A stretch of DNA of 64,000 bases from Mycolicibacterium aichiense (GCF_010726245.1 NZ_AP022561.1:5208001-5272000), one strand, 5' to 3'; shown: positions 26,206 through 35,123, numbered from the stretch's first letter. A program made the numbers and translations. Notes: generated from the sequence alone by a model not told the origin.

Positions 26206-28349
26206 GTTTCGACGTCTCCGCCGGCACCGGCGCAGACGCGTACACCGCGCGGATTCTGCTCGACAACGATCCCCACGACGAACCCATCCTGGCGAGGCTG
26301 CGTGCTGACGCGCGCACCGAATTCATCGATGGCTCTTCGGAATTCACCGCCGCACTGCAGTCGCTTCGGCCCACGGTGGAACCTGAGCTGTTCTCCGAAC
26401 CGATGCGCTGGGCGCACTATCCCTGGCGGCGATCAGTGGTGGCGGTGCCGGGCCCGCAAGCGTTTCGCCGCCTGCGGCTGGACCGTAACCGCAACATGAT
26501 CACGCTCGCCGAACAGCAGCGCCTGGCCACCATCACCGTCGGAGTGGTCGGGTTATCGGTGGGCCACGCGATCGCGCACACCCTTGCCGCCCAAGGCTTG
26601 TGTGGCGAGCTGCGACTGGCCGACTTCGACAGTCTGGAACTGTCCAACCTCAACCGGGTTCCCGCCACCGTGTTCGACATCGGCGTGAACAAGGCGATCG
26701 TCGCTGCCCGACGGATCGCCGAACTCGACCCCTACCTCCGGGTGCGGGTGCTGACCGACGGCCTGACCATGGACACGATGGGCGGTTTCCTCGACGGACT
26801 GGACATCGCTGTCGAGGAATGCGATTCCCTGGACATCAAGGTGGCAATCCGGGAGGCGGCTCGTGCCCGTCGCGTCCCGGTCCTGATGGCCAGCAGCGAC
26901 CGCGGCCTGATCGACGTCGAACGCTACGACCTCGAGCCGGACCGGCCGATCCTGCACGGCCTGCTCGGCGCCATCGGTGCTGCCGAACTCGCCGGCCTGA
27001 GCAGTACCGACAAAGTGCCGCACGTACTCAGCATCATCGACGCTGGCCGGCTCTCCGCGCGTGGCGCGGCCTCACTGGTCGAAGTCGGCCGCACCCTGTC
27101 CACCTGGCCCCAGGTCGCCGGCGACATAGCTGTCGGCGCGGCGACGATAGCCGAGGCCGTGCGCAGGATCGGCCTCCGCGAACGACTGCCGTCGGGCCGG
27201 GCGCGCATCGACGTGTCTCACTCACTGGACAACTTGGAAGAACCCACGCGGCGGCCCGAGACACCCCCGCCCGCGCCCGCCGCCCCGATAGGACCAGCCG
27301 ACAGCACGCCCGCGGACACCGTCGCGGCGGCGGCACGCAGCGCACCGTCCGGGGGAAACATGCAGCCGTGGAACATCGTGTCGCACAATGACTCGGTGAC
27401 CGTCGAGCTGGACCCGAAGTACACCTCGACGATGGACGTCGCATACCGGGGCAGCGCTGTCGCGGTCGGGGCCGCGACCTTCAACGCCCGGGTCGCCGCC
27501 TCGGCACTCGGCACACTGGGGCCGGTCGACATCACCGAGGGCGACGACGGGAACGCACCGCTGCGTGCGGTCGTTCGACTGGCGGCAGGCCGCGACGACA
27601 CCCTGGCGGCGCTCTACCAGCCGATGCTGGAGCGGGAGACGAACCGCCACCGTGGCGCCCCGACGCAGTTGGCGCCGGCGATCGTCGCCGATCTCCAGGC
27701 CGCTGCAGAGTCCGAGGGCGGCACGCTTCGGCTGCTGACCGAGCGTCCCGACATCGAAGAGGCCGCCGCCGTTCTGGCGGCCACCGATCGGATTCGCTAT
27801 CTGCAGTCACGTCTGCACGCCGAGATGATCTCCGAAGTGCGCTGGCCTGGCGACGACACCTCCGACGGTCTCGACGTCCGCACCCTCGAACTGGCCCCCT
27901 CCGACCTCGCCACGCTGGATGTCCTGCGCCGCGGTGACGTGATGGCCCGCCTGGCGCAATGGGATGCGGGTGAGGCACTCGGACAGGATGTGACCGAGCG
28001 AGTGCTGTCCAGCTCGGCGCTCGGCGTTGTGACGTTCACAGGAAGCGCTCTGACCGACTATGCCCGCGGCGGCGCCGCCGTCGAGGCGGTGTGGGTCGCT
28101 GCCCAACGGCTCGGCTTGGGCGTCCAGCCGGTCTCGCCGGTATTCCTCTACGCCCATGACGACCAGGACCTGGCGGAACTGGCCGCCGAATACGTCCCGC
28201 AGTTGCGCGACCTCCAACGCCGGTTCCGTTCACTGACTCAGACCGCGGCGAGCGAGGCTCAGGCGCTGGTGCTGCGGTTCAGCCACGCACCAAGGCCGTC
28301 GCTGCGTAGTAGCCGTCGCGCAGCTAATAGGGGGACACTCGGGGAATGA
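26202..28349 (+). CDS. moeY: ThiF/E1-like plus nitroreductase fusion (MoeY-type)
   Basis: 715 residues. Residues about 100-310 are a ThiF/MoeB-like adenylating Rossmann domain: TVGVVGLSVGHAIAHTLA, then LADFDSLELSNLNRVPA (the Asp and Arg that handle ATP) and VEECDSLDIKVAIREAA. The usual CxxC zinc pairs are absent. Residues about 350-690 form an FMN nitroreductase-like domain with RSAPSGGNMQPWNIV as the flavin signature. It is annotated as molybdopterin biosynthesis MoeY in M. tuberculosis (Rv1355c, same length as I recall), but nothing here shows a role in that pathway. It is translationally coupled on both sides to the acyltransferase-like gene and to the GGDEF-EAL gene. Confidence 0.85.
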   Translation: MSFDVSAGTGADAYTARILLDNDPHDEPILARLRADARTEFIDGSSEFTAALQSLRPTVEPELFSEPMRWAHYPWRRSVVAVPGPQAFRRLRLDRNRNMITLAEQQRLATITVGVVGLSVGHAIAHTLAAQGLCGELRLADFDSLELSNLNRVPATVFDIGVNKAIVAARRIAELDPYLRVRVLTDGLTMDTMGGFLDGLDIAVEECDSLDIKVAIREAARARRVPVLMASSDRGLIDVERYDLEPDRPILHGLLGAIGAAELAGLSSTDKVPHVLSIIDAGRLSARGAASLVEVGRTLSTWPQVAGDIAVGAATIAEAVRRIGLRERLPSGRARIDVSHSLDNLEEPTRRPETPPPAPAAPIGPADSTPADTVAAAARSAPSGGNMQPWNIVSHNDSVTVELDPKYTSTMDVAYRGSAVAVGAATFNARVAASALGTLGPVDITEGDDGNAPLRAVVRLAAGRDDTLAALYQPMLERETNRHRGAPTQLAPAIVADLQAAAESEGGTLRLLTERPDIEEAAAVLAATDRIRYLQSRLHAEMISEVRWPGDDTSDGLDVRTLELAPSDLATLDVLRRGDVMARLAQWDAGEALGQDVTERVLSSSALGVVTFTGSALTDYARGGAAVEAVWVAAQRLGLGVQPVSPVFLYAHDDQDLAELAAEYVPQLRDLQRRFRSLTQTAASEAQALVLRFSHAPRPSLRSSRRAANRGTLGE

Positions 28350-30196
28350 GCCTCGACACCCTCGTCACGAATGTGGCCGCCAAGCTGATGGCGGCCACAT
28401 CTGCGACGTCGGCTCAGGTCAGCCAGGACGTACTCGCGGACTTGGTGGCGTCATTCGGTGTCGATTTCAGTTTCCTGCGGTACAACGACCACTCGATCCG
28501 CGCCACCGTGCTGGTTGCTGAGTGGCCGCCGCGCCCGGACGTGCCGGATCCCGATCCCCTCGGGGTCGTGTATTTCGACGGCGCCGACCCGATTTTCGCG
28601 GCTGCGGAGAACGCGAAGGAGCCCGTTTTCTTCTCACCCGAGCCAGCCCCCGACGATGCCGAGGACTACCAGCGCCGGGTCCAGGAGGCCAGCGGTGTGA
28701 CCCTGCCCTCGCTGGCGTCAGTACCGTTGCTGTCGGGTGAGATCACCACCGGGTGCCTGGGATTCATCAAGATCGGTATCAAGGATTGGACGCCCGAGGA
28801 GACCAACGCGCTCAAGGCAATTGCCTCCTTGTTCGCCCAGGTGCAGGCACGAGTGGTCGCCGAAGATCAGCTGCGCTACCTCGCCGAGCACGACGACTTG
28901 ACCGGGCTCTACAACCGGCGGGCATTGCTGGCCCACATCGATGAACGGTTGCGGCCTGAGGAGGCGGGCCCGGTGTCGGTGCTGTTCCTCGACCTCGACC
29001 GGCTCAAGGCGATCAACGACTATCTGGGGCACCATGCCGGCGACTGGTTCATCCAGGCGTTCGCCGAGCGGTTGCGCGAGGAGACCGGCGACGGCGACGT
29101 GATCGCCCGTCTCGGCGGCGACGAGTTCGTGATCGTGCCGGCCGGTTCGGTGGACGCCGACGCCGCCGAGGCACTGGCCCACCGGCTACAGGATGCGTTG
29201 CGCGACAGGGTGACGATCGGCGGCGAGACGTTGACCCGCACCGTCAGTGCCGGTGTGGCATTGGGGGTTCCGGGTCGGGACACCACCTCGGACCTGCTGC
29301 GCCGCGCCGACCAGGCAGTGCTCAACGCCAAGAACGCCGGCGGCAACAAGATCGCCGTCTTCACCGACGAGATGTCGCTGAGAAGCGAATTCCGCAACGA
29401 CATCGAGTTGCACCTGCAGAACGTGATCGACACCGGGTCGCTGATCCTGCACTACCTACCCGAGGTCGACATGCGCACCGGGGAGATCCTGGCGACCGAG
29501 GCGCTGGTCCGCTGGCAGCACCCGACCCGCGGTCTACTGCTGCCCGACTCGTTCATCCACGTCGCCGAATCCATCAACCTGGCAGGCGAATTGGGCCGCT
29601 GGGTGATGCGCACCGCATGCGAGGAGTTCAGTCGCTGGCAGGCCAGCGGCATCGCCGAGGACGCGGTCATCCGGATCAACGTGTCCCCTGTGCAGCTGGT
29701 CGCGGACGGATTCGTCCAGTCGGTCGCCGAGACGATCGCCGAGTTCGGCCTCGACGGTAAGTCGGTGTGCCTGGAGATCACCGAAAGCGTTGTGGTGCAG
29801 GACATCGAAACCACCCGCATCACACTGGCCGGGCTCAAAGAGGTCGGTGTGCGCATCGCCATCGACGACTTCGGCACCGGCTACAGCGTGCTCACCCATC
29901 TGAAATCGCTTCCGGTGGACACTCTCAAGATCGACAAGGGCTTCGTCCTCGAACTGGGCACCAACCCGGAAGACCTGGCGATCGTCCGAGCGATCATCGC
30001 ACTGGCCGAGGCGTTCAACCTCGAATTGGTGGCCGAGGGTGTGGAGTCACCGACCGCGGCAATGACCCTTCTCCAGCACGGCTGCCACCGCGCTCAGGGC
30101 TTCCTGCTGTCCCGGCCCATCCCCAGCGATGCCATGGCCGAGCTGTTCGCCAAACGAGTTATCCCCGTGGACTTTTCCGTACCGATCCGGACCTGA
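28346..30196 (+). CDS. Bifunctional GAF-GGDEF-EAL cyclic di-GMP enzyme (Rv1354c/DcpA-like)
   Basis: 616 residues. A GAF sensor covers about residues 30-165. The GGDEF domain has LTGLYNRRALLAHI and an intact RLGGDEFVIV; the residues where the RxxD inhibitory site should lie read GDGD, so product inhibition is probably lost. The EAL domain has an intact ATEALVRWQHP, CLEITESVV, IDDFGTGYS and LVAEGVESPTA, so both synthesis from GTP and cleavage of c-di-GMP look possible. M. tuberculosis Rv1354c and its M. smegmatis counterpart are known bifunctional enzymes. ATG at 28346 overlaps the moeY stop by four bases (ATGA). It has no membrane helices, so it is cytoplasmic. Confidence 0.94.
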   Translation: MSLDTLVTNVAAKLMAATSATSAQVSQDVLADLVASFGVDFSFLRYNDHSIRATVLVAEWPPRPDVPDPDPLGVVYFDGADPIFAAAENAKEPVFFSPEPAPDDAEDYQRRVQEASGVTLPSLASVPLLSGEITTGCLGFIKIGIKDWTPEETNALKAIASLFAQVQARVVAEDQLRYLAEHDDLTGLYNRRALLAHIDERLRPEEAGPVSVLFLDLDRLKAINDYLGHHAGDWFIQAFAERLREETGDGDVIARLGGDEFVIVPAGSVDADAAEALAHRLQDALRDRVTIGGETLTRTVSAGVALGVPGRDTTSDLLRRADQAVLNAKNAGGNKIAVFTDEMSLRSEFRNDIELHLQNVIDTGSLILHYLPEVDMRTGEILATEALVRWQHPTRGLLLPDSFIHVAESINLAGELGRWVMRTACEEFSRWQASGIAEDAVIRINVSPVQLVADGFVQSVAETIAEFGLDGKSVCLEITESVVVQDIETTRITLAGLKEVGVRIAIDDFGTGYSVLTHLKSLPVDTLKIDKGFVLELGTNPEDLAIVRAIIALAEAFNLELVAEGVESPTAAMTLLQHGCHRAQGFLLSRPIPSDAMAELFAKRVIPVDFSVPIRT

Positions 30197-30197
30197 T

Positions 30198-30971
30198 TCA
30201 GACGCTGTACAGCAGCTCGACGCGGCCGAATCGACTGGCTGTGCGACTCACCACGGCGACCTGTGCACCGTCGGCAAGTTCAGTGTGGACAGGCCAGTCG
30301 GTCTCGGCGGGCAACTGTCCGATCGACAGTGCCACGCCCGCGGTCGCACGCACCAGTCGCGTCCGTTCCGGCGTGGCCAATTCTGCACCCGCGATGCGAC
30401 CGTGCTCAAAGATCAACCGCTGCAACACCGTACCGCGGGCACCGTAGATGTCGCGCGCGTCGGCCTGTCCACGCAGCCACTCGGCCAGCGCAAGGCCGGG
30501 GCGGTCCGCATCGGGCTGGTAGTCGCCGAGCACCGCGACTCGGACGGTCTCGGCGGAGTCGGCGCGCATCGGCGTCATGATGTCGGGCACCTGGCTGTAG
30601 ATCACCCCGAACGGCGAGGCGAGACAGCGCACCGACCAATCGCGCAAACGAGAGCCGAAGAATGGTTCGATCGTGGCGCGGCGATCGGTCCTGATCGGCA
30701 CCGCCTGAGCCCGAACCGCCGTGAGCTCGAGATCCCGGGCCGGCGTACCGGTCAGCCCGAGGTCTTCGGTCATCGCTTCCAGATAGGCCGCGATGTCCGG
30801 GTCCGTTGCCTGCCAAGGGATCTCAGCATCAGCGATTTCGACGTCCAGATCCTGGTCGGCGCAGCAGATCGCGTGGGCGAGCGCGCCGGGACCAGCGCCG
30901 GCGCAGATCACGTCGACGACGTCATCCCACTGCCATTCCGAAGCCTCGATGGGCTCCTCGTCGTTTTTCAC
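30198..30971 (-). CDS. Rossmann-type flavin/NAD-binding-like protein (Rv0381c-like)
   Basis: 257 residues. Near the N-terminus VVDVICAGAGPGALAHAICCADQDLDVEIAD fits the FAD/NAD-binding dinucleotide fold (GxGxxG with an acidic residue at the end of strand two). The rest lacks other FAD motifs and is short for an oxidoreductase, so it may be a degenerate or regulatory member. The position, next to pyrE and in M. tuberculosis between trmH (Rv0380c) and pyrE (Rv0382c), identifies it as the likely Rv0381c counterpart. It converges on the GGDEF-EAL gene with a 1-base gap. Function unknown. Confidence 0.72.
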   Translation of the reverse strand: MKNDEEPIEASEWQWDDVVDVICAGAGPGALAHAICCADQDLDVEIADAEIPWQATDPDIAAYLEAMTEDLGLTGTPARDLELTAVRAQAVPIRTDRRATIEPFFGSRLRDWSVRCLASPFGVIYSQVPDIMTPMRADSAETVRVAVLGDYQPDADRPGLALAEWLRGQADARDIYGARGTVLQRLIFEHGRIAGAELATPERTRLVRATAGVALSIGQLPAETDWPVHTELADGAQVAVVSRTASRFGRVELLYSV

Positions 30972-30980
30972 CTTCGGGTA

Positions 30981-31541
30981 TCAGGTGGTCGGCAGGCCCA
31001 GGTCGGCCAGACCCAGCAGGCTTCGGTAGGGCACCCCTTCGGCCTCGATCGCCTCAGCCGCCCCGGTTGCCCGGTCAACCACCGTCGCAACACCCACGAC
31101 GGTCCCACCCGCCTCGCGCACACTCTGCACGGCGGTCAGCGCCGAGCCGCCGGTGGTGCTGGTGTCCTCGACCACCAGGACTCGCTTGCCCGAGACCTCC
31201 GCGCCTTCGATCAGGCGTTGCATCCCATGGCTCTTCACCGCTTTGCGCACCACGAATGCGTCGATCGGACGCCCCGGTGCGTGCATGACCGCGCCGGCGA
31301 CCGGGTCGGCACCCATGGTCAGCCCGCCCACAGCGGCGTAATCCCAGTCCGCGGTCAGTTCTCGCATCAGCCGACCGATCAGCGGGGCGGCCCGGTGATG
31401 CAAGGTGGCGCGTCGCAAGTCGACGTAGTAGTCGGCCTCCTTGCCCGATGACAGGGTCACCCGGCCGAACACCACAGACAGCCGGCGGACCAGGTCGGCG
31501 AGTTCGGCGCGTTCGGTGGCGTTGAGTTCAGGTGCGCCCAC
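30981..31541 (-). CDS. pyrE: Orotate phosphoribosyltransferase
   Basis: 186 residues. The PRPP-binding loop VLVVEDTSTTGGSALTAVQSVREAGG is diagnostic, and GGLTMGADPVAGAV and KEADYYVDLRRATLHH are typical of mycobacterial PyrE. It converts orotate and PRPP to orotidine 5'-phosphate in pyrimidine synthesis, in the cytoplasm. The GTG at 31541 lies inside the upstream SDR gene (14-base overlap), which ties the two together. It is 9 bases upstream of the Rv0381c-like gene. Full length. Confidence 0.95.
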   Translation of the reverse strand: MGAPELNATERAELADLVRRLSVVFGRVTLSSGKEADYYVDLRRATLHHRAAPLIGRLMRELTADWDYAAVGGLTMGADPVAGAVMHAPGRPIDAFVVRKAVKSHGMQRLIEGAEVSGKRVLVVEDTSTTGGSALTAVQSVREAGGTVVGVATVVDRATGAAEAIEAEGVPYRSLLGLADLGLPTT

Positions 31542-32304
31542 GGCCTCTTCCCATCGTGTTGTTGACTGCGCGGACCAGGCCTCGCGGAACCAGCCGGCCC
31601 ACCGAAGTCAGTACCTTGTACTGCAGGCCGGGAATGCTGATGACCTTGCCCTTGGCCACGTCGGCCAGGCTTTCGGCGACAACGTCATCGACGTCGAGCC
31701 ACAAGATGTTCGGGATCGACTTCATGTCGATGCCGGCCCGCTCATGGAATTCGGTGTGCACGAATCCCGGGCAGACGGCGTGGATACTCACACCGGTGCC
31801 GGCGATACCGTTGGCGAGCCCTTCGGTGAACGACACCACCCAGGCCTTCGACGCCGAGTAGGTGGACCCGCGCCCGGACAGCAGCCCGGCGACACTGGCG
31901 ATGTTGATCACGGTTCCCGACCCGGCCTCGATCATCGACGGCAGGGCCGCACGGGTGAAGTGCATGACGGCGGTGACGTTGACATCGAGCTGGGCCTGTA
32001 GCTGGGTGGGGTCGGCGGTCCAGAATTCGCCAGACGTGCCGAACCCGGCGTTGTTCACCAGCACCTGCACCCCGGCGGCCAGCCTTTCGGCGACTCGGGC
32101 GCGGTCGGCGGCTTCAGTGAGATCGGCGGGCAGTACCTCGACATCGACACCGTGGGCGGCCCTCACCTCGGCGGCGAGGTCGGAGAGTCGGTCCACGGAG
32201 CGGGCGACCAGTACGAGGTCGTAGCCGTCCCGCGCGAAGCGACGGGCGTATCCCGCACCGAGGCCCGCGGTGGGGCCGGTGATCAGGGCGACAGGACGGG
32301 GCAC
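31528..32304 (-). CDS. Short-chain dehydrogenase/reductase
   Basis: 258 residues. ALITGPTAGLGAGYA carries the cofactor site, NNAGFGTSG the middle motif, and IASVAGLLSGRGSTYSASKAWV the catalytic Ser-Tyr-Lys. The C-terminal helix region (IPGLQYKVLTSVGRLVPRGLVRAVNNTMGRGRG) is of the ketoreductase-like SDR type found in mycobacterial envelope lipid pathways. It lies between ttfA (17-base gap) and pyrE (14-base overlap) in a leftward run. The substrate is unknown. Confidence 0.9.
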   Translation of the reverse strand: MPRPVALITGPTAGLGAGYARRFARDGYDLVLVARSVDRLSDLAAEVRAAHGVDVEVLPADLTEAADRARVAERLAAGVQVLVNNAGFGTSGEFWTADPTQLQAQLDVNVTAVMHFTRAALPSMIEAGSGTVINIASVAGLLSGRGSTYSASKAWVVSFTEGLANGIAGTGVSIHAVCPGFVHTEFHERAGIDMKSIPNILWLDVDDVVAESLADVAKGKVISIPGLQYKVLTSVGRLVPRGLVRAVNNTMGRGRGRT

Positions 32305-32321
32305 GCCGCGACCCTACCGGG

Positions 32322-33107
32322 TCAGCGCTGGTAGTTGGGAGCCTGAGTGCCAGGCTGGCCGACACTGCGCGGCTGCTGCGGGCGCAGCGGGGGCGGAGCG
32401 TCGACGTGTCCCGGCGGCAGTTCCCGGCGGCCCGCAGGGGCCAGCGGGCGGCCCGGGGAGGCATTGCGCCGCCCGGCGGATTGGGTCAGCGCCGGCTGCA
32501 CGGTCGGGGGCAGCACCCGCAGCAGGTCGTTGAACTGCCGCACGGTGCGCAGGCCTTCATCCCACTGGGCCCGAGTGGACGAGATCGGCATGGAGACCAG
32601 CGTCCAGTTCTGCTCGTTCCACATGATCTCGGCGCAGTCCGGCGCGGTGTGCGCGAACGTCACCATCCGGCGATCGCAGGCCCGGCGGGCGGCGTCGAGG
32701 TTGGTCGAATACACCATCCGCGGGCCGATGGCGCCCAGCAGCCAGACGTCGCTCTCCCGCGGCTCGGCGATGCCCTTGAGGCGCAGATCCATCACCACGT
32801 TGGTGCCGACCTTGCGGTGCAGCGCGATCACGGTGGCTACATCTTCGAGGTCGAAGATGTACACGGCTTCGCCGCGGATCTGCCCGAGCACCACGTTGCG
32901 GGCGGTGACATCGCCGACGGTGGACATCACCCCGCGCTTCCAGCGGTCGATGATCTCGGCGGACTCGGGTTCGAAGTCGAACCCGTGCGACCGCGCCCAG
33001 GACTTACGGCGGCGGCCCAGACCACGTCGACGGCCGATGTCGACGTACAACAGCACCGCCGCACCCACGAAGCAGAGCGCGGACAGCGTGAACCAGAACG
33101 GAACCAT
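32322..33107 (-). CDS. ttfA: Trehalose monomycolate transport factor TtfA (Rv0383c-like)
   Basis: 261 residues. A single N-terminal membrane helix (FWFTLSALCFVGAAVLLYVDIG) is followed by a positively charged turn (GRRRGLGRRRKSW) and a globular cytoplasmic domain (DVTARNVVLGQIRGEAVYIFDLEDVATVIALHRK ... AEIMWNEQNWTLVSMPISS). The tail after residue 205 is Pro/Arg/Gln-rich and disordered. This is the layout of TtfA, which works with MmpL3 to export trehalose monomycolate for the outer membrane. Gene position beside clpB and pyrE agrees. A -10-like TACGCT seven bases before the ATG suggests a leaderless transcript. The following monooxygenase gene lies upstream, 152 bases away. Confidence 0.88.
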   Translation of the reverse strand: MVPFWFTLSALCFVGAAVLLYVDIGRRRGLGRRRKSWARSHGFDFEPESAEIIDRWKRGVMSTVGDVTARNVVLGQIRGEAVYIFDLEDVATVIALHRKVGTNVVMDLRLKGIAEPRESDVWLLGAIGPRMVYSTNLDAARRACDRRMVTFAHTAPDCAEIMWNEQNWTLVSMPISSTRAQWDEGLRTVRQFNDLLRVLPPTVQPALTQSAGRRNASPGRPLAPAGRRELPPGHVDAPPPLRPQQPRSVGQPGTQAPNYQR

Positions 33108-33259
33108 TAGGCCTAGCGTATCTGCTCACTGCCCGGAAGCGAGAACTCCAGCAGGTCACAGAGCTATTACGGCCCGGTCGCCCCGGCGGGTTCGAACACG
33201 TCCGCGCGCCCGGCCGCCGGATTGGCGGGGCTGCGGTGGGTGCCGTCAGGTCGGCACCG

Positions 33260-34477
33260 TCAACCCCCGGTGGAGGCGGGCACCGGATAGTCGGGGTAGC
33301 CCATGGCGTCGTACAACCGGACGCCGCTCGTGTTGAGCTTGGCCACGGCCCTGGTCAGACCGGCCGGGAGCGCGTCCAGAGTGCGGCCGGCGGCGACCAG
33401 CGCCCAGACCCCGAATTCCGAACGCGGCACCAGACTCTTGGCCACCGTGCGCGCGAACGCGCGGCTGTGCCGTACCGGGTCGGCCATCACCGCCTCGTAC
33501 GCGGCGAAGGCCGCGACGTGGTCGCCCCCGGCCCGCTCGAGTTCACCGGCCAGCACGTAGGCACCGAGCACCGCCAGGCTGGTGCTGCCGCCCACGGCGG
33601 GTCCGGGACAGTACCCGGCGTCGCCGACCAGGGTGACCCGGCCGCGCGACCAGCTGGTCAGCTCCAGTTGGGTGATCGAGTCGAAGTAGAACGAGCCCGG
33701 ACCGTCGAGTTCGGCGAGCCAGCGATCGACGGTCGGGTTGAGGCCGGCGAACGCGGCGCGCAACAGCACTCGCTGCCGCGCGTCGTCGCGATGGTGATAG
33801 TCCAGCGGTTGTTCGGGGCGAAACAGAAACACCGCTCGGGCATCGTCGAGGTGATCGGCCGTGTAGATCATCGCCCACCGGCCAGTGTCGAGAAAGTTCG
33901 TCATTTCACCATCGCGCGCAAGGCTTTTCGGCACCGACAGCACGGCCAGGTAGCCGCCGAGGAATCGGCTGCGGCCCGTGTCGGGACCGAAGACGAGTTG
34001 GCGCACACCGGAATGCAGTCCGTCTGCGCCGACAACGATGTCGTAGCGACGTTGCCCGGCGTGGGCGAAGTCGACGGTGCCGTCGTCGGCGATCGCGGTG
34101 ATCTGATCACCGAACAGATACTCGGCATCGTCACGACCGGCGTCATAGTAGATCTGACTCAGGTCGTCACGCATGATCTCGACGTGCCGGTCCGAGATGA
34201 CGCCGACGAGTTTCAGGTAGTCCACGTCGACCGGCCGACGTCCGTTGGTGCGTTGCAGGATCATCCGGGTGGTGCCGGTCGCGCGCTCCCGGACCTCGTC
34301 GATCACCCCCATGCGTTCGGAGATCTCCATCGCGGGCCGAAACAGGTCGACCGCGTGGCCGCCCGTCTTACGCAGTGCCGCAGCGCGTTCGACGACGGTG
34401 ACGTCGAAGCCGCGACGACTGAGCCAGTACGCCAGGACAGGTCCGGCGATGCTGGCACCTGATACGAGTACGCGCAT
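33260..34477 (-). CDS. FAD-dependent monooxygenase
   Basis: 405 residues, PHBH-type group A flavin monooxygenase. The N-terminus has GASIAGPVLAYWLSRRGFDVTVVERA for FAD binding; the middle has YDIVVGADGLHSGVR (DG motif) and the C-terminus RVTLVGDAGYCPGPAVGGS (GD motif, binding the flavin ribose). These enzymes hydroxylate aromatic or polyketide-like compounds with NAD(P)H and oxygen. ATG at 34477 has GGAGG five bases upstream. It is divergent from a TetR gene, with two operator-like repeats between, so the regulator probably controls it in response to its substrate or a drug-like compound. The substrate is unknown. Confidence 0.9.
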   Translation of the reverse strand: MRVLVSGASIAGPVLAYWLSRRGFDVTVVERAAALRKTGGHAVDLFRPAMEISERMGVIDEVRERATGTTRMILQRTNGRRPVDVDYLKLVGVISDRHVEIMRDDLSQIYYDAGRDDAEYLFGDQITAIADDGTVDFAHAGQRRYDIVVGADGLHSGVRQLVFGPDTGRSRFLGGYLAVLSVPKSLARDGEMTNFLDTGRWAMIYTADHLDDARAVFLFRPEQPLDYHHRDDARQRVLLRAAFAGLNPTVDRWLAELDGPGSFYFDSITQLELTSWSRGRVTLVGDAGYCPGPAVGGSTSLAVLGAYVLAGELERAGGDHVAAFAAYEAVMADPVRHSRAFARTVAKSLVPRSEFGVWALVAAGRTLDALPAGLTRAVAKLNTSGVRLYDAMGYPDYPVPASTGG

Positions 34478-34493
34478 GGCTACCTCCACTTCA

Positions 34494-34548
34494 CTTACTT
34501 AACGGTCGGTAAGCATATCGGCTGCGAGCTTACTTAACAATCGGTCAG
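34494..34548. promoter_or_regulatory. Two direct-repeat operators between monooxygenase and TetR genes
   Basis: Two 20-base boxes, 34494-34513 and 34529-34548, share CTTACTTAAC at the start and TCGGT further on, 35 bases apart. The first box also has CTTAC and GTAAG as an inverted pair. They cover the promoters of both divergent genes and are most likely binding sites of the adjacent TetR protein. Confidence 0.65.
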
Positions 34549-34561
34549 TTAGGGTGGTTAC

Positions 34562-35116
34562 GTGAGTAGGCCCGCGTCAGGAACCCGAGAACGGATCCAG
34601 GATGTCGCCCGGGAGTTGTTCGGCCAGAAGGGTGTGCAACGCACCAGCCTGCAAGACATCGCCGACCGGCTCGGCATCACCAAGCCGGCGCTCTACTACC
34701 ACTTCAAGTCCCGCGAGGACCTGGTCCGCAGCATTCTGCAGCCGCTGATCGACGAGGGCGAGCGCTTCGTCACCGAGCAGGAGAAGCGCGCGCCGGCCGC
34801 CCGCGCCACGCCTCGCGAACTGCTCGAGGGCTACTTCGACTTCCACTACCGGCACCGGGCCGACCTGATGCTGGTGGTGACCGAGCTGACCACGCTGGCC
34901 GACCTCGGATTGATCGACACGCTGCTGGCATGGCGAGAGCGGCTGTGCCGGTTGGTGTTCGGTTCTCGCCCCACGCTGGAGCAGTCGGCCCGCGGCGTCA
35001 TCGCGTTCGGCGGTCTGCAGGACTGCTGTCTTCAATTCCCGGACAGTTCACCGCGGCGGCTACGGGATGCGACGGTCACCGGCGCACTCGCCGCGCTGGG
35101 CATGCCGGACGCCTGA
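34562..35116 (+). CDS. TetR-family regulator of the divergent monooxygenase
   Basis: 184 residues. The helix-turn-helix is typical (RIQDVARELFGQKGVQRTSLQDIADRLGITKPALYYHFKSREDLV), with the ligand domain after it. It starts with GTG at 34562. Its gene is divergent from the flavin monooxygenase, and two direct-repeat boxes lie in the 84 bases between, a usual arrangement for a repressor of its neighbour. It is followed by a strong stem-loop terminator shared with the convergent clpB gene. The ligand is probably an aromatic or hydrophobic compound; this is inferred from context. Confidence 0.92.
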   Translation: MSRPASGTRERIQDVARELFGQKGVQRTSLQDIADRLGITKPALYYHFKSREDLVRSILQPLIDEGERFVTEQEKRAPAARATPRELLEGYFDFHYRHRADLMLVVTELTTLADLGLIDTLLAWRERLCRLVFGSRPTLEQSARGVIAFGGLQDCCLQFPDSSPRRLRDATVTGALAALGMPDA

Positions 35117-35123
35117 CGCAAAA

